Positions 1-11,685 of a stretch of 64,000 bases of DNA are shown here, piece after piece. The translations under genes and the position numbers were made by a program. The first letter of the stretch is position 1; each line of letters begins with the position of its first letter. Source of the stretch: Pegoplata infirma (Eukaryota > Arthropoda > Insecta > Diptera > Anthomyiidae); contig OY992536.1 of assembly GCA_963921195.1 (NCBI GenBank), positions 108,774,778 through 108,838,777 on the forward strand. Direction: 5' to 3'. The notes under the pieces are model-generated. The model made no database searches and was not told the DNA's origin. It worked only from the letters and a program-made list of their open reading frames with translations.

Positions 1-1799
1 GCTAACACGGTAGAACATTTGCCATCGTTTGCTATGATAAATTCATTCGCTTTCCAAAATTTCACTAATACACACTCGTATTTCCACCAAAATCACTAAT
101 ACTTTCACGTTATCCGTATTTAGAATTGCGTAGAAACAAATATAATTGACAAATGTTCTTGAAAGTGAGCTTACTTGTATTTTAGTGAATGGGCAAATTT
201 GAGTCCTGGAACGACTGGACACCCTTTGGATTTTTTTATACAAAAAAAAAAATGCAAATTTTATTAATTTTTTTAAGGAAAATTACCATTTTTCCTTAAA
301 AAAGATTCAGATCCTGAAACATAAAGAAATTCCAAGGATTTTTTTTTTTTGTAGAAAATTTTTAGATCCTCTAAATTTTGAGACATTTTTCAATAGACAC
401 ATCTCTCTTCAAGCAAGTTTTGGTTTTGCGAAAATCGGGTAATGGCATTTCATTCCTCTTTATTTAGAGCTTTAAAAATCTTTACCACGAAAATCCTAGG
501 CGATCCTGTTTTCGAGTTATTGCTATATAATTACACTGCTCTCTTGACTCCAAATGTGTCATTCAAATATTTAAAAAATAACGGTACGTGCTAGAAAAAT
601 TTGGATGGCAAATTTGGAATCATGAGAGCAAACCCTATAAGAATCAGTTGGATATATCACTGGGAGGTTTTTCTTGTCGAACAGTGAAATTATTTAGCAA
701 TAACTCGAAAACAGGATCAGCCAGGATTTTCGTGTTACCGATTTTTAAAGTTCTAAATAAAGAGAAATGAAATGTCATTATCCGATTTTGTCACTATTTT
801 CACAAAATCTAAACGTGCCTGAAAACGGGTGTGTAGAATTAAAATATTTTAAGACTCAAACATTTTTCATATAGAAAAAAATATTAGAAAATTGTGAACA
901 ATGTTCAGTTTCTGATATACTTTTTTTTTGAATTGAACTGTTTACGGATTCAGAGAGATTTGCAAAAATTTTGAGAAACATTTTTTAAGAAAAATATTAG
1001 AGATACTGAGGAATTTTCTCGATTGAAAAAAGTTATTAGATTCGTAAATGTTTTTCTAATAAAACAAGTGAGAGTGTTGAAATTATAACAGTAGCATTTG
1101 GGGTAGGGGAGGCGGGTTTTAGCAGTTGGGGTACTCCTTCCACCTCGCAGAAAATGTCAAATTGGTTTTATAATTTTTTTTAATATTTTTCTGTTTTAAA
1201 AACGTTGCATTTGTTAAACGAAAATACAAAAAAATTGTGATCTTCAAGGGGAAAATTGTTTCCCTCTGGTCCGATTTTGCCCATGAACGAACTTAACCAT
1301 ACTTTGACTATAAGACATATTTGTGTTCAACTTCAAGAGTCTTCAAAAAAATAAAAGTTATTGCAAATTTTAACACGGGACATCTCTAGAAGTCCTTTCA
1401 TGAATATATAAAATACTTAGATTGGACAACATTCGTTTAATGATTTTTTTTTAAAACAAAGACACATAAACTGTTATATTTGGTCTCTGCTTAAGGCACG
1501 ATAATACTGAGTCGTAAAATTTTAGTAAACCGAAATAAAATGAAATTTGGTCTGACTGCAGGGGGTAGGCATGTACCTCAAACACAAATTTATGAAATTT
1601 GCGTTCTGAAAATGTTAACGACTCAATATAATTAAAAAAATATTAAAAGTGCAAATAAAGTACAAATTTCATGACTTTAAAAAACCAAAAATTTTACTTG
1701 ATCCCAGACAGATTTCGCGTGAGAAAAAAAAGAGAGTTGAACCAATTACATCCTCTTTACTTTATTCCTCTATGGTCTAATCGTGACAAACGGCCTTTT
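1..1799. other. intronic DNA with a 380-bp inverted repeat
   Basis: No gene is seen. The stretch is AT-rich and lies downstream of the LysM exon on the mtd strand. At about 425-540 and 680-803 two arms of roughly 115 bp are imperfect reverse complements of each other (for example TTTAGAGCTTTAAAAATC against GATTTTTAAAGTTCTAAA, and CCTGTTTTCGAGTTATTGCTA against its complement), so this is a small foldback repeat. A sequence near 366-395 resembles one unit of the 35-bp minisatellite at 22.1-24.4 kb. The remainder shows nothing recognisable. Confidence 0.5.
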
Positions 1800-2395
1800 G
1801 AATCGATTACACCATCCGGAACCGGATGATATACGTCTGAAAGTAGAGATCAAATGGAGTAAAACTGCATTTACAGTTTTTAATTTCGTGATCCTGTTTC
1901 CTTTTAAAAGGACTTCAAAGTTTTAAAGCATACATTTTGTAAAATATTTCTGAAATATTTTTACTTGTCCTATGATGCCACTTGTGATGGCACGTGAAAG
2001 AGCAGGCCCTCCCATAATTTTTCCATTTTTTATTCTGCCATATCAGGATAAAAGAATGTGAATAAAGTCCTTTGAAAACTTTATCAAAATATTTTGTTGA
2101 AAATTTTGAATGATATTGAAGGATAAAGTTTTGAAAGGTTGTAACTTACCTACTTTATCCTGATATGTAAAAATAATAAAATAGGAAAATTAGGGCAGAT
2201 CCTAGTCTTTTATTTGCTGTCACTGGTGGCATGATAGGACAAGTATAAGTATTAAAAAAATATTTTATAAAAATTATATCTCTTAAACTTTGAAGTCTTT
2301 TAAAAGGAAACAGGATCACGGAATAAAAAACTGTAAATGCAGTTTTCTACATTTAGTTTCAAAAGTATGTTATCCAGTTCGTGTCATATTTTCTG
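1800..2395. repeat. foldback repeat, GTCCGAC family copy 1
   Basis: The left arm (about 1800-2090) returns in reverse complement at about 2110-2395. Shared landmarks are the segments around CTGCATTTACAG, CCTTTTAAAAGGACTTCAAAG, TGATGCCACTTGTGATGGCA and TATCAGGATAAA. Related sequence recurs at 62652-63474 (fuller copy) and 52973-53115 (fragment), so this is a dispersed family. No coding capacity is visible. The termini of this copy are shorter than those of the 62.6 kb copy. Confidence 0.7.
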
Positions 2396-3722
2396 TATGA
2401 TGGTCCCAGTCGAATATTTTGATATTTTCCGCACGGAATAACAAAAAGAGTATAAAATTTCCATATTCTATAGAAAATTTTTAATTGCTATATAAAAATT
2501 CTTAGATTTAAGGGCACTTGCCCCTTGAATTGTGAGATATTTTTGATATACTTATTAAAATTTAAGCTGTTAAAATTTCTTATAGGGCCACCATACGTTG
2601 TATCGGGTTCTATCTACGTCAATGGTTATTAAAACAAATGTGCAAATACGTTATGTTGAAAAAGTTAACCAGGGGAAGCGGGATAATGAAGTTAGAATGT
2701 GTGCTTATCTTAATTCCTCAAAAAAAAAAAAAATTATATACAAGAACATGACATTCGAAATAAAAAGCACAGCAACAATACTAAAGTTTTTTTTTTAGGG
2801 AAAATTTAGAAGGGGTCTTATTATGAGATAAACATTTGATTATAAAAGTAAATTAATAAATACTACTATATAATTTTTTTTTAACATGAGACAGGTTATT
2901 CAAGGTTTAGTTAACACTTTGTTAACAAACACACAAACACAGTAAAGTAATTGTGACAGATTATTTGGAGACTGTAGGATGTCTGGACAGACACACAGAC
3001 GAGCATCTAAAGATAAATGCACTTTAGTGATACTGCGCGCTACTGTTTACACAAATAAAATACCATAAAAAACACATTTTAGTAATAAAAAACACAATAA
3101 ATTGTAATTCTCACTTTACTAGAAATACAAAAACGACACGAAAAAGAAATAAAATAATTAACAAGGTAAATAATTAAACAAAAGAAAAATCACCTCCATT
3201 CCGCCAAAATACCGCCGTATGCATTGTATTGAAGTTTTTTTTTGTTTAAAAGGTTTTCACTTTTTGTATTTTGTAATTTATTTACAAATTGAATTTTTAG
3301 TTCGTTTGTTTACAAATTTATATATTGCATTCGAAAATGTAGTTTCTAATTATTTATTTTTTTTAATTAAAATAAAGTGCTACTATTTGTTTTAGATTGT
3401 TAAATTTTTCTTTAAACGCAATCAAATCACCGAGTAGAATAGTAAAACAATAATAAATAAAAACCATATGAAGTGTGAAATGTCAATGTCAGAATGTGGG
3501 GGTAAAGCAAATATAAAAAGCCGTTTTTACACTACTTAACAGAAAAACAAATAAACAGCTGATTTGTGTTAACAGAGCTTTGACCAACAGAATGTTAAGT
3601 TAAATAACAGAATTGGTAGCAAAACCAGAAATCACAGAAAAGTTAAAAAAGCAGAGGTTCTCAACATAGCAAAATAAAAAAACCAATATCAAGTATGTTA
3701 TTGATTAAAACTACTTGTATTT
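2396..3722. other. AT-rich intronic DNA, no feature recognised
   Basis: No exon-like ORF with splice sites, no RNA gene and no clear repeat borders were seen on either strand. A short polypeptide frame at about 2598-2798 has low-complexity Lys/Ile composition and is not considered coding. Confidence 0.4.
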
Positions 3723-3738
3723 TTATACCCTCCACTTA

Positions 3739-3890
3739 AGGTACCTACAGACGACGCAATATTATGTACAATATTCAATTATATTGATGGTGTGTGGGTA
3801 AGATTGACCATTGTACAATCATCAATATTACCCACACACCATCAATATAATTGAATATTGTACATAATATTGCGTCGTCTGTAGGTACCT
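3739..3890. mobile_element. 152-bp palindromic MITE, TTA target duplication
   Basis: The two halves are nearly perfect reverse complements: AGGTACCTACAGACGACGCA at the left and its complement at the right end, around a short centre near 3812. It is flanked by TTA on both sides (3736-3738, 3891-3893). Removing it together with one TTA restores the CCACTTAGTGATAG sequence seen in other copies of the host repeat. TTA duplication suggests a PIF/Harbinger-type source of transposase. Confidence 0.85.
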
Positions 3891-3933
3891 TTAGTGATAG
3901 AGGGTATATATAAGTTTGTCATTCCGTTTGTAA

Positions 3934-4200
3934 AGCTTGATTTACACGTTAACTACCCTTGACTACCCTTATCTACTATTTCCCAGTATTGGAGGGCAGT
4001 TTACACGTTAATATAAGGGCAGTTTACACGTTAACTACCCTTGACCACCCTTATCTACTATTTCCCAGTATTGGTGATACGGTTTGCCGGGTTTAAATAA
4101 TTTTGTATGAAAAATTATTTGAATTTGACAATTGCTATCCTCCAATACTGGGAAATAGTAGATAAGGGTAGTCAAGGGTAGTCAACGTGTAAATCAAGCT
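3934..4200. mobile_element. 267-bp MITE with about 60-bp TIRs, TAA target duplication
   Basis: Terminal inverted repeats begin AGCTTGATTTACACGTTAAC and run about 60 bp to TTCCCAGTATTGG; the left arm is partly duplicated internally (ACTACCCTTGAC repeated at 3952 and 4037). Flanking TAA lies at 3931-3933 and 4201-4203. Excision on paper restores CCGTTTGTAACTCATCG as in the other host copies. It is non-coding. Confidence 0.85.
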
Positions 4201-4242
4201 TAACTCATCGATTTATATCGGTCTGGGTCCCCATATAGTATA

Positions 4243-6247
4243 TGGGGCATTCCATGTCAAATCGGACACTTTGAATTTTTTTTTTTTTAGATTTTCCCAA
4301 TTTGTTTACAGTTTTTAGTACCCTTCGAAAACTCCTTCGTGGTAAATTTTCAGATTTTTTTGATGACCCGTTCAAAAGATATCTAATTTTTAAAAATTGG
4401 TAGCTTGTTCCTTTATTCAAACTTCTTTTACTCATAACTTCTTCAATAATGGTCCAAAAAAAGTTTTTGTTTTTCTACATACTTTTTAAAAAAAATCTCA
4501 AAAAATTCTTAAAAGCGCTCTAGCATGCGATTTCCAAAAAAAAATTTTGTTTTTCTACATACTTTTTAAAAAAAAATCTCAAAAAATTCTTAAAAGCGCT
4601 CTAGCATGCGATTTTTAAGTTTTAAAATTTAAATCACATTTTTGAAAATGTTTGTACTCTTCAATTTTTTTTAAATTTTTTTGTGTAAAACATCTATCGA
4701 TTCTAAAAATTTTTTGCCCAGGCGGATCGTGGGATAACAATTATTACTATTTTTTAAAATTTTTTGAAAAAATTTTATTGTAATTTTCCAATCTTAAAAT
4801 CATTTCTACTGCTCTAATGATGCGTCATAGAGGGGTCCTTTATAAGACCGACCCCCATTAATTTTTACGTCTTAACATTTCTTTGGAACAAACTAATAAA
4901 CTATCTCCAATTTCTAAGGGGGCTCCCACACAAAACGACATTTTTTAAAATTTGCTCCAACTGCTTTAACTGCCCTAATAGTGCCCTCAGAGCAACAAAA
5001 TGTATGACCGACCCACAATATTTTTTTAGTCCAAACATTTTCTCTGAACAGACCTACCCTCTATCTTCAACTGTTAAGGCGGTCCCCATACATTTTTTTT
5101 ATTTTTTGTAAATTTGTTTTATTTAATCAGCTTCTACCGGTCCAATGGTGCGTCCGAGAGGGATCATTAGTGAGACCGACCCCCATTTATTTTTACCCTA
5201 CAAAATTTTTTTAAAATATACCTACGACCTATCTCCACTCCCTAAGTAGGCTCCCATACAAAATTACATTTTTATAAAATTTGCTCCAACTGTTATTTGT
5301 ATGGGAGCCTACTTAGGGAGTTGAGATAGGGCGTAGGTATGTTTTAAAAAAATGTTGAAGGGTAAAAATAAATGGGGGTCGGTCTTACTAATGACCCCTC
5401 TCGGACGCACCATTGAACCGGTAGAAGCTGATTAAATAAAACAATTTTCAAAGAGTAAAAAAAAATTATATAGGGACCGCCTTAACAGTTAAAGATAGAG
5501 GGTAGGTCTGTTCAGAGAAAATGTTTGGACTAAAAAAATATTGTGGGTCGGTCATATTTTTTGTTGTTATATGGGCACTACTAGGGCAGTTAGAGCTGTT
5601 GGAGCAAATTTTTAAAAATGTCGTTTTGTGTGGGAGCCCCCTTAGAAATTGGAGATAGGGTATTAGTTTGTTCCAAAGAAATGTTAAGATGTAAAAATTA
5701 ATGGGGGTCGGTCTTATAAAGGACCCCTCTATGACGCATCATTAGAGCAGTAGAAATGATTTTACGATTGGAAAATTACAATAAAATTTTTTCAAAAAAT
5801 TAAAAAAAAATAGTAATAATCGTTATCCCACGATCCGCCTGGGCAAAAAATTTGTAGAATCGATAGATATTTTACACAAAAAAATTTCAAAAAAATCGAA
5901 GAGTTCAAACATTTTCAAAAATAAGATTTAAATTTTAAAACTTAAAAATCGCATACTAGAGCGCTTTTAAGATTTTTTTTTTTTCAAAGTACGTAAAAAA
6001 ACAAAAATTTTGAAAAAAAAAAAATGAAATTTGGACCATTATTGAAGAAGTTATGAGTAAAAGAAGTTTGAGTAAAGGAACAAACTACCAATTTTTAAAA
6101 ATTCGATATCTTTTGAACGGATTATCAAAAAAAAATCTGAAAATTTAACACGAAGGAGTTTTCGAAGGGTACTAAAAACTGTTAACAAATTGGGAAAATT
6201 TAAAAAAAAAAATTGTCAAAGTGTCCTATTTGACATGGAATGCCCCA
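4243..6247. mobile_element. 2.0-kb foldback element, arms of about 1 kb
   Basis: Begins TGGGGCATTCCATGTCAAAT and ends with its near-exact complement. Pairing continues inwards for about 1 kb per side through landmarks such as CGCTCTAGCATGCG/CGCATACTAGAGCG, CCCACGATCC, GACGCATC and GGGAGCCTACTTAGGGAG, to a loop near 5245-5290. The flank is TA, consistent with insertion into AGTATATATATTC of the host repeat. No ORF of note is present. A second, half-length copy lies at about 25200-27330. Confidence 0.85.
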
Positions 6248-6763
6248 TATATATTCATGATCACCGATCGATTTTAAGACATTCTAGCGATGTCATTCTG
6301 TCTGTCTGTGGAAATGGTGCTCACGGCCAAAATATTGCACGGAGGTGACTGAAACTTTACATATTTATTGGAAGTTCTCCCGAGAAGTTTGGTATTGCAT
6401 TTGAGCAATATCGGTTCAGCGGTTCAAAAGTTATGAACGAAAATGTAAGGACACCTCCAAATTTTAGTACATTCAATATAACCTAAAAATACAAAATGCT
6501 TTAATTCGGCTGCTGGTTGACATATGTGAACGTAATTGAACACCAAATGGTATTTAAACAAGTACGAACATATTTTTGGACAAAAAAGAAAAAAATCGCG
6601 TATTTTTTTTTTACGATTTTTTTTTTGGCGGAAATTTTTTTTCAATTTTTTTTTTTTTCAAAAGTAATTTTCTTTTAAATAAAGTTTTTTTTCAATAATC
6701 TTTTTGAAATTGTGGAGGGTATCACTACATTTGGCAAGGCAAAATTTAACGTTTTTACTTGTT

Positions 6764-7286
6764 TAAATTTGATTGATTTAAATGTTAAAAGAAATTAAAA
6801 TAATTTAAGCAAAATCGATCATTTTATCCCGTGGCGCCCTTCATCAAAGGTTTTAAATTTTTGGAAAATTATCACCAAAATTTTGGGATTTTTAAAAATT
6901 ATTAATTAAGCTAAATTCCCAATGACGGAGTACAATGTGCCAGAGAGTGGATTTTATTCCTTTCTCTTTCGCACTTACACATTTTTTGTATGATGTCATC
7001 TCTATTATGCGTGAGTGTGACTGATTTCAACTTTACTCACGTGATTGTGGGTGGAGAAAAAAATTGCGTGAGTGTGTGTGCGTGATACGATTTTTTTGCG
7101 TGATATATTTTTTCTTCATATATCCTTTCGTACCAAAAACAGCAACAAAAAAAATTTTAAATTTGGCTTACAAAAGCAAAAACAAATTAAAACTTCGTTG
7201 AACTTTAAATTTTGCTGAAAGTGTGAGTGAATCTTGCGTGAGTGTGAGTTGTATTAAATTTACTCACGTGAGTGTGAGTAGACCCA
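6764..7286. repeat. repeat debris with ACTCACGTGAGTGTGAG motif cluster
   Basis: Roughly 6800-6900 matches the GTGGCGCCCTTC(G)ATCAAAG repeat common in 27.4-35.2 kb. From 6975 to 7280 the motif ACTCACGTGA with GTGAGTGTG runs recurs at least four times in both orientations (for example 7033, 7060, 7205, 7260), each containing the CACGTG E-box core or part of it. Whether this is a MITE or a decayed tandem repeat is not clear. Confidence 0.5.
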
Positions 7287-7786
7287 ACAACCCAAATCGG
7301 AATGGGATGATCCAAAAGCACATGAAAGTTGACATATTTCTTAACAAAACCCTCAATGCTTTTCAGCGCTAGATTTTTTTACACGCATTGAAAGTTGGTG
7401 AACTTCTATTATAATAATAAAAGCTTGAAAACTGTGTAAGTGGCGTATGATTAATTTTGTATTGCATTTAAATAACAATCATACGCAACGGTGCACAGTA
7501 GTTTATTTTTAATAATTCGGCTATTCAGTAAGTAGGTACTAGACCGATTGCAGCGAAATAAATATCGGTTATAGGTAACAGAATTTTGAGCTTAAGTTTG
7601 GACGCTGGACCCCACATGTCCAATAAGGGCACCACCATGGGCCCCTAAAGTTGGACATATTTCAACTTTAATAAACTTTAAACGCTTAAAAAATGCGTGT
7701 AAAAAAACACTGAGTTATTTGATGGATCAAAGTCTTAAAGAGCTGATTGTAAAATTCGGTATATTTTCGAATTGTTAGTATCTACA
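7287..7786. repeat. TGTGCAAC/GGAATGGGATG repeat family, copy 1
   Basis: About 490 bp starting CAACCCAAATCGGAATGGGATG and including CAATCATACGCAACGG, TTCAGTAAGTAGGTACT and CCGATTGCAGCGAAAT. The same order of landmarks returns at 32337-32605 plus 34161-34235. This copy is uninterrupted at GTAAGTAG, so it supplies the empty site for the hAT-like element at 32606. It is itself interrupted at 7787 by a foldback. Confidence 0.65.
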
Positions 7787-10201
7787 TTAGGGTGGCAGCT
7801 ATTTTGCAAAACTTCGAATTTGAAGGCGTGCACCCCTAATTTTTATTAAATTTGGTCTAAAAATGCTATGCTAAAAATTTCAGCCAAATCGGACAATGTT
7901 AACACGAGGCTCATCGAGGTCAAAGGTCAAAGGTCAAAAAATAGCCATATTTTGATTAAAAACATTAAATAAATGGTGTTGTTTTTTGAATATATTGTTA
8001 AAAAGTGGTACACGAGTTGTTTTTAGTATAAGAAGATAAATTAAAAATTTTTGGGTTTTCAAAAATTAACCCTTGTAAGTCTTTCGGGGTCAAAATGACC
8101 CAATTTTCACAAAATGACCCCTAAAACACGAAAATCAGCCCCAATTTTCTAAATTTATTGAAAAATACCAATGTAAACCCATATTTATATTCTATTCTAT
8201 CATAAATACTCAGATATGAAATACTGTCTTTCTAGGATGGCATTCACCCGTTTCACGGTAAGGCCAAAAATATGCATTTTATTTGGCGTGGTTCTCAAAA
8301 CTGATATTTTGGTTTTTTCAAAATTTTCTTAAACAAAATTAGGAAAAATGCTGAAAAAACCACAGAATCTTATAAAATATATGTTAACATATAAAAAAAA
8401 AATTTTTGGGGGATATCCCTCGGATAGTTTGGCGGGGGCATCGATTTAAACTCAGCGGATTTCGAGGAAAATGCCTTTTTTGCCCACAATTTATTCAATA
8501 TGGAAAAAATTTGGTAAATATTTTAAAATTTGACAAAGTCAGGGCCATTAATTATTAAAAACTATGTTAGACATTAACCCTCAACGTTTTAGGAAAATGG
8601 AATAATATTAACCCGGTTTTTATTCGGGTCAAAGGTCAAATTTAGGGATATTTGGATTTTTTTTAGAAAAAGGCATCTAAATATGAAATTTTTATTGCGA
8701 TTTTTTATAAAACTTGGTATAATTATTGTACGAGCTCAGAAATATAATTATTTAATTTTTTTAAAATTAACCCATAAATGAACATGGGGTCAAAATGGCC
8801 CAGCACATTAAAATTTCTTTATATAGATTTTTATATTTTCTTTCGATTTTTATAAAACTTGTTATGATTATGTGCGAGGTCAGAAAATAAATTATTTGAT
8901 TTTTTAATTAACCCATAAATGAACATGGGGTCAAAATAGCCCAGCAAGTTAAAAATTCTTAATATATATTTTTTTTATTTTTTCTTTTTCTATAAAACTT
9001 GTTATAATTTTTATGCGACGTCTGAAAAAATAATTATTTGATTTTCGTAAATTAACCCATAAACGAACAAGGGGTCAAAATGACCCAGCACGAAAAATTC
9101 TTAATATATATTTTTTTTAATTTCTATAAAACTTGGTATAAACATTGTGCAAGGTCAGAAAACTAATTATTTTATTTTTTTAATTAACCCATAAATGAAC
9201 ATGGGGGCACGTTAAAAATGCTTAATGATTTTTTTTTCGATTTCGATAAAACTTGGTATAACCGTTGTTCGAGGTCAGATATTTTTTTTAATTAACTCAT
9301 AAATGAACAATGAAAATCAAATAATTATTTTTTCAGACGTTGCATAAAAATAATAACAAGTTTTATAGAAATAGAAAAAAAAAAATAAAAAAAAATAAAA
9401 ACCGGGTTAATATTATTCTATTTTCCTAAAACGTTAAGGGTTAATGTCTAACATAGTTTTTAATAATTAATGGCCCTGACTTTGTCAAATTTTAAAATAT
9501 TTACCAAATTTTTTCCATATTGAATAAATTGTGGGCAAAAAAGGCATTTTCCTCGAAATCCGCTGAGTTTAAATCGATGCCCCCGCCAAACTATCCGAGG
9601 GATATCCCCCAAATTTTTTTTTTTTATATGTTAACATATATTTTATAAGATTCTGTGGTTTTTTCAGCATTTTTCCTAATTTTGTTTAAGAAAATTTGGA
9701 AAAAACCAAAATATCAGTTTTGAGAATCACGCCAAATAAAATGCATATTTTTGGCCTTACCGTGAAACGGGTGAATGCCATCCTAGAAAGACAGTATTTC
9801 ATATCTGAATATTTATGATAGAATAGAATATAAATATGGGTTTACATTGGTTTATTTCAATAAATTTAGGCTGATTGGGGCTGATTTTCGTTTTTTAAGG
9901 GTCATTTTGTGAAAATTAGACTTACAAGGGTTAATTTTTGAAAACCCAAAAATTTTTAGTTTATCTTCTTATACTAAAAACAACTCGTGTACCACTTTTT
10001 AACAATATATTCAAAAAACAACACCATTTATTTAATGTTTTTAATCAAAATATGGCTATTTTTTTTACCTTTGACCTCGATGAGCCTCGTGTTAACGTTG
10101 TCCGATTTGGCTGAAATTCTTAGCATAGCATTTTTAGACCAAATGTAATAAAAATTAGGGGTGCACTCCTTCGAAGTTTTGCAAAATAGCTGCCACCCTA
10201 A
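7787..10201. mobile_element. 2.4-kb foldback element with central tandem repeats
   Basis: Starts TTAGGGTGGCAGCTATTTTG and ends with the complement; flanked by TCTACA on both sides (7781-7786 and 10202-10207). The arms pair for about 1 kb (for example CACGAGTTGTTTTTAG, ACCCGTTTCACGGTAAGGCC, CTATCCGAGGGATATCC). The centre, about 8640-9330, carries five imperfect tandem copies of a unit of about 120 bp containing TTAACCCATAAATGAACATG and GGGGTCAAAATG(A/G)CCC. There is no coding capacity; a frame on the minus strand at 10028-10279 is simply arm sequence. Confidence 0.85.
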
Positions 10202-10207
10202 TCTACA

Positions 10208-11200
10208 TATTTTAACCGGATATTTTTGATTTTTAGTGCATGAAAATCGCAGCCCTAGAAATCTATTACACAAATGCAAAATTTTGTATAAAATAAGGTT
10301 TTTTTTAATAATGGTGTAGGGTGTTATATGGTCGTTCTTCGTCGACTATAATGTTCTTTCCTTATTTTATAGTCAATTATAGATGACTCATTCAAATGAA
10401 TAATTATAATTTTAATCTGATTTGTGAAATATCGCAAAAAAGTAAAGAAAGAAATCTAAAATTTTTATTGTAATTAAAATAAAAGCTGATAAGTAACTTC
10501 AACTGTTTCATTCAACATAATTATAAATCAATTTATATTTTATTTAATGCCACATCTAATTGTTATGTCTTTAATCACAGTATAAGGTATTTTTCCATGA
10601 CAAACATGAAACAACCATTTTGGTACTTTTGTTAAGTAAATTAAACATTTTATGAAAGAATAAGTTCAAATTCCTGCACATGGATCCAGGGGATTAGAAA
10701 ATGTCATATTTTCAACACGCCCACTTTTGTGGGCGTTTATATGAAATATAAAATGATAATACTGTATTACAGACATAGAAAAAATATAAGTGTAACAGAG
10801 TCGTATTTCGCTTGAATAAGTATTAGTGACAGCACATTATGTAACTTTTGACGTTTAATAAAAACAATGCAACATAAAGGAGAACAACAACAAAGCAAAC
10901 AACAAAAGAGAGAAAAAAAGTTTTCAAACTGTAATTTTTTCATATCTCTCATCGTTTTCGAGATAAGCTTGAAATGTCACTTTTTTAACGTTTGAACGCA
11001 ATTTTTTTCAAAAACGGCTCTGGCGAATATTTTGATTTTCGTCGAAATATACTAGTGGGTCACCCAGATTCATAATCAAGAAAGACATTTACAGTGCTCG
11101 CAACTTAAGGTCAAAGTCCGCTCGGACAAAACGTGTGTAGGGTATATAAAATTCGACTTAAATAACAAAATTTAAATAAAAAAAGTTTATTTTAACTTAC
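10208..11200. other. mtd intron next to the LysM exon, no other feature
   Basis: About 1 kb of intronic sequence. The donor GTAAGT of the LysM exon occupies 11200-11195 on the minus strand. No downstream exon with compatible phase was found here or anywhere between 1 and 11200, so the next coding exon lies outside the window or is too short and diverged to see. Confidence 0.45.
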
Positions 11201-11491
11201 TATCCTCTTGCTCTTCGGTAGATAATTTCCGTTCAATAGGACTCGATTTACCCGATGCACTGGAACCACCAGTTTTATCATCTGTCGAACTGGTCGAAAC
11301 ATTATCCTTGGCACTTTTATCAGGTACCAACAATTGTTGGCCAGGATAAATGAATGAACTATTCAAACGATTCAAATGTGTCAATTCCGATGGTGTAGTA
11401 TCAAAACGTGCTGCCACCGATGTCAATGTATCACGATTGCCCACCGTATAATTGAGAGTGGGTATAGTAGGTAAAGATGATTTTTTTTCTT
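11201..11491 (-). CDS. mtd: mtd/Oxr1 internal exon encoding the LysM domain
   Basis: A 291-bp exon read 11491 to 11201. The acceptor is CAATATTTCAG just above 11491 and the donor is GTAAGT at 11200. It enters with two bases finishing a split Lys codon and leaves in phase 1, giving 96 full codons. A basic/Ser start (EKKSSLPTIPTLN) leads into a complete LysM module at about codons 14-57, from YTVGNRDTLTSVAARF through LTHLNRL to PGQQLLVPD; then a Ser/Thr/Glu-rich linker with PIERKLSTEEQED. LysM followed by a low-complexity linker is the arrangement of the long isoforms of fly mustard and vertebrate OXR1, oxidation-resistance proteins whose TLDc domain lies further C-terminal and is not in this window. 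Identification is from memory of the family and not from a search. Confidence 0.9.
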
Positions 11492-11555
11492 CTGAAATAT
11501 TGAAAACAAAAATAAATTAACTTTTTAATATTTTTTTTAAATACAATTATATTTA

Positions 11556-11682
11556 GGCTGGATTACTCAATGCTCCGTTATAAAATAACTCTCCGTTAAA
11601 TTTAACTTTTTCATACAAATTTTGACATAAGGCTCCGTTAAATCGGCAGTTAGCAGCTAACTTTTCATTGAGTAATCCGCCC
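11556..11682. mobile_element. 127-bp PIF-like MITE, TTA duplication
   Basis: TIRs GGCTGGATTACTCAATG and the complement of GGGCGGATTACTCAATG, flanked by TTA (11553-11555, 11683-11685). Internal sequence includes GGCTCCGTTAAATCGGCAGTTA, shared almost exactly with the shorter copy at 62725-62808. It lies in the 331-bp interval between the proposed alternative first exon and the LysM exon. Confidence 0.85.
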
Positions 11683-11685
11683 TTA

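Larger units (their letters stand above)
3723..6763. mobile_element. Helentron/DINE-1-like repeat split by three insertions
   Basis: One copy of the commonest repeat in the window. Its ends are ATACCCTCCACTTA (about 3724) and TTTTTACTTGTTT (about 6751-6763), with a GTCTGTCTGT microsatellite near 6298 and an almost intact GGCAAGGC-type subterminal hairpin at 6735. Its own sequence is limited to about 3723-3738, 3891-3933, 4201-4242 and 6248-6763, because three other elements sit inside it. Comparison with the copies at 18.2, 26.1, 49.1 and 58.7 kb fixes the insertion points. Assignment to Helentron/DINE-1 rests on the central GTCY microsatellite and paired TTCGGC/GCCGAA motif known for that group; it is an inference. 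Confidence 0.7.

Noticed and set aside
6424..6645. Recurrent Lys/Phe-rich peptide, also at 26221-26406, 49202-49417 and 59070-59375
   Set aside because: The same peptide appears wherever the Helentron-like repeat occurs, in either strand, and shifts frame between copies. It is repeat sequence and not a gene.
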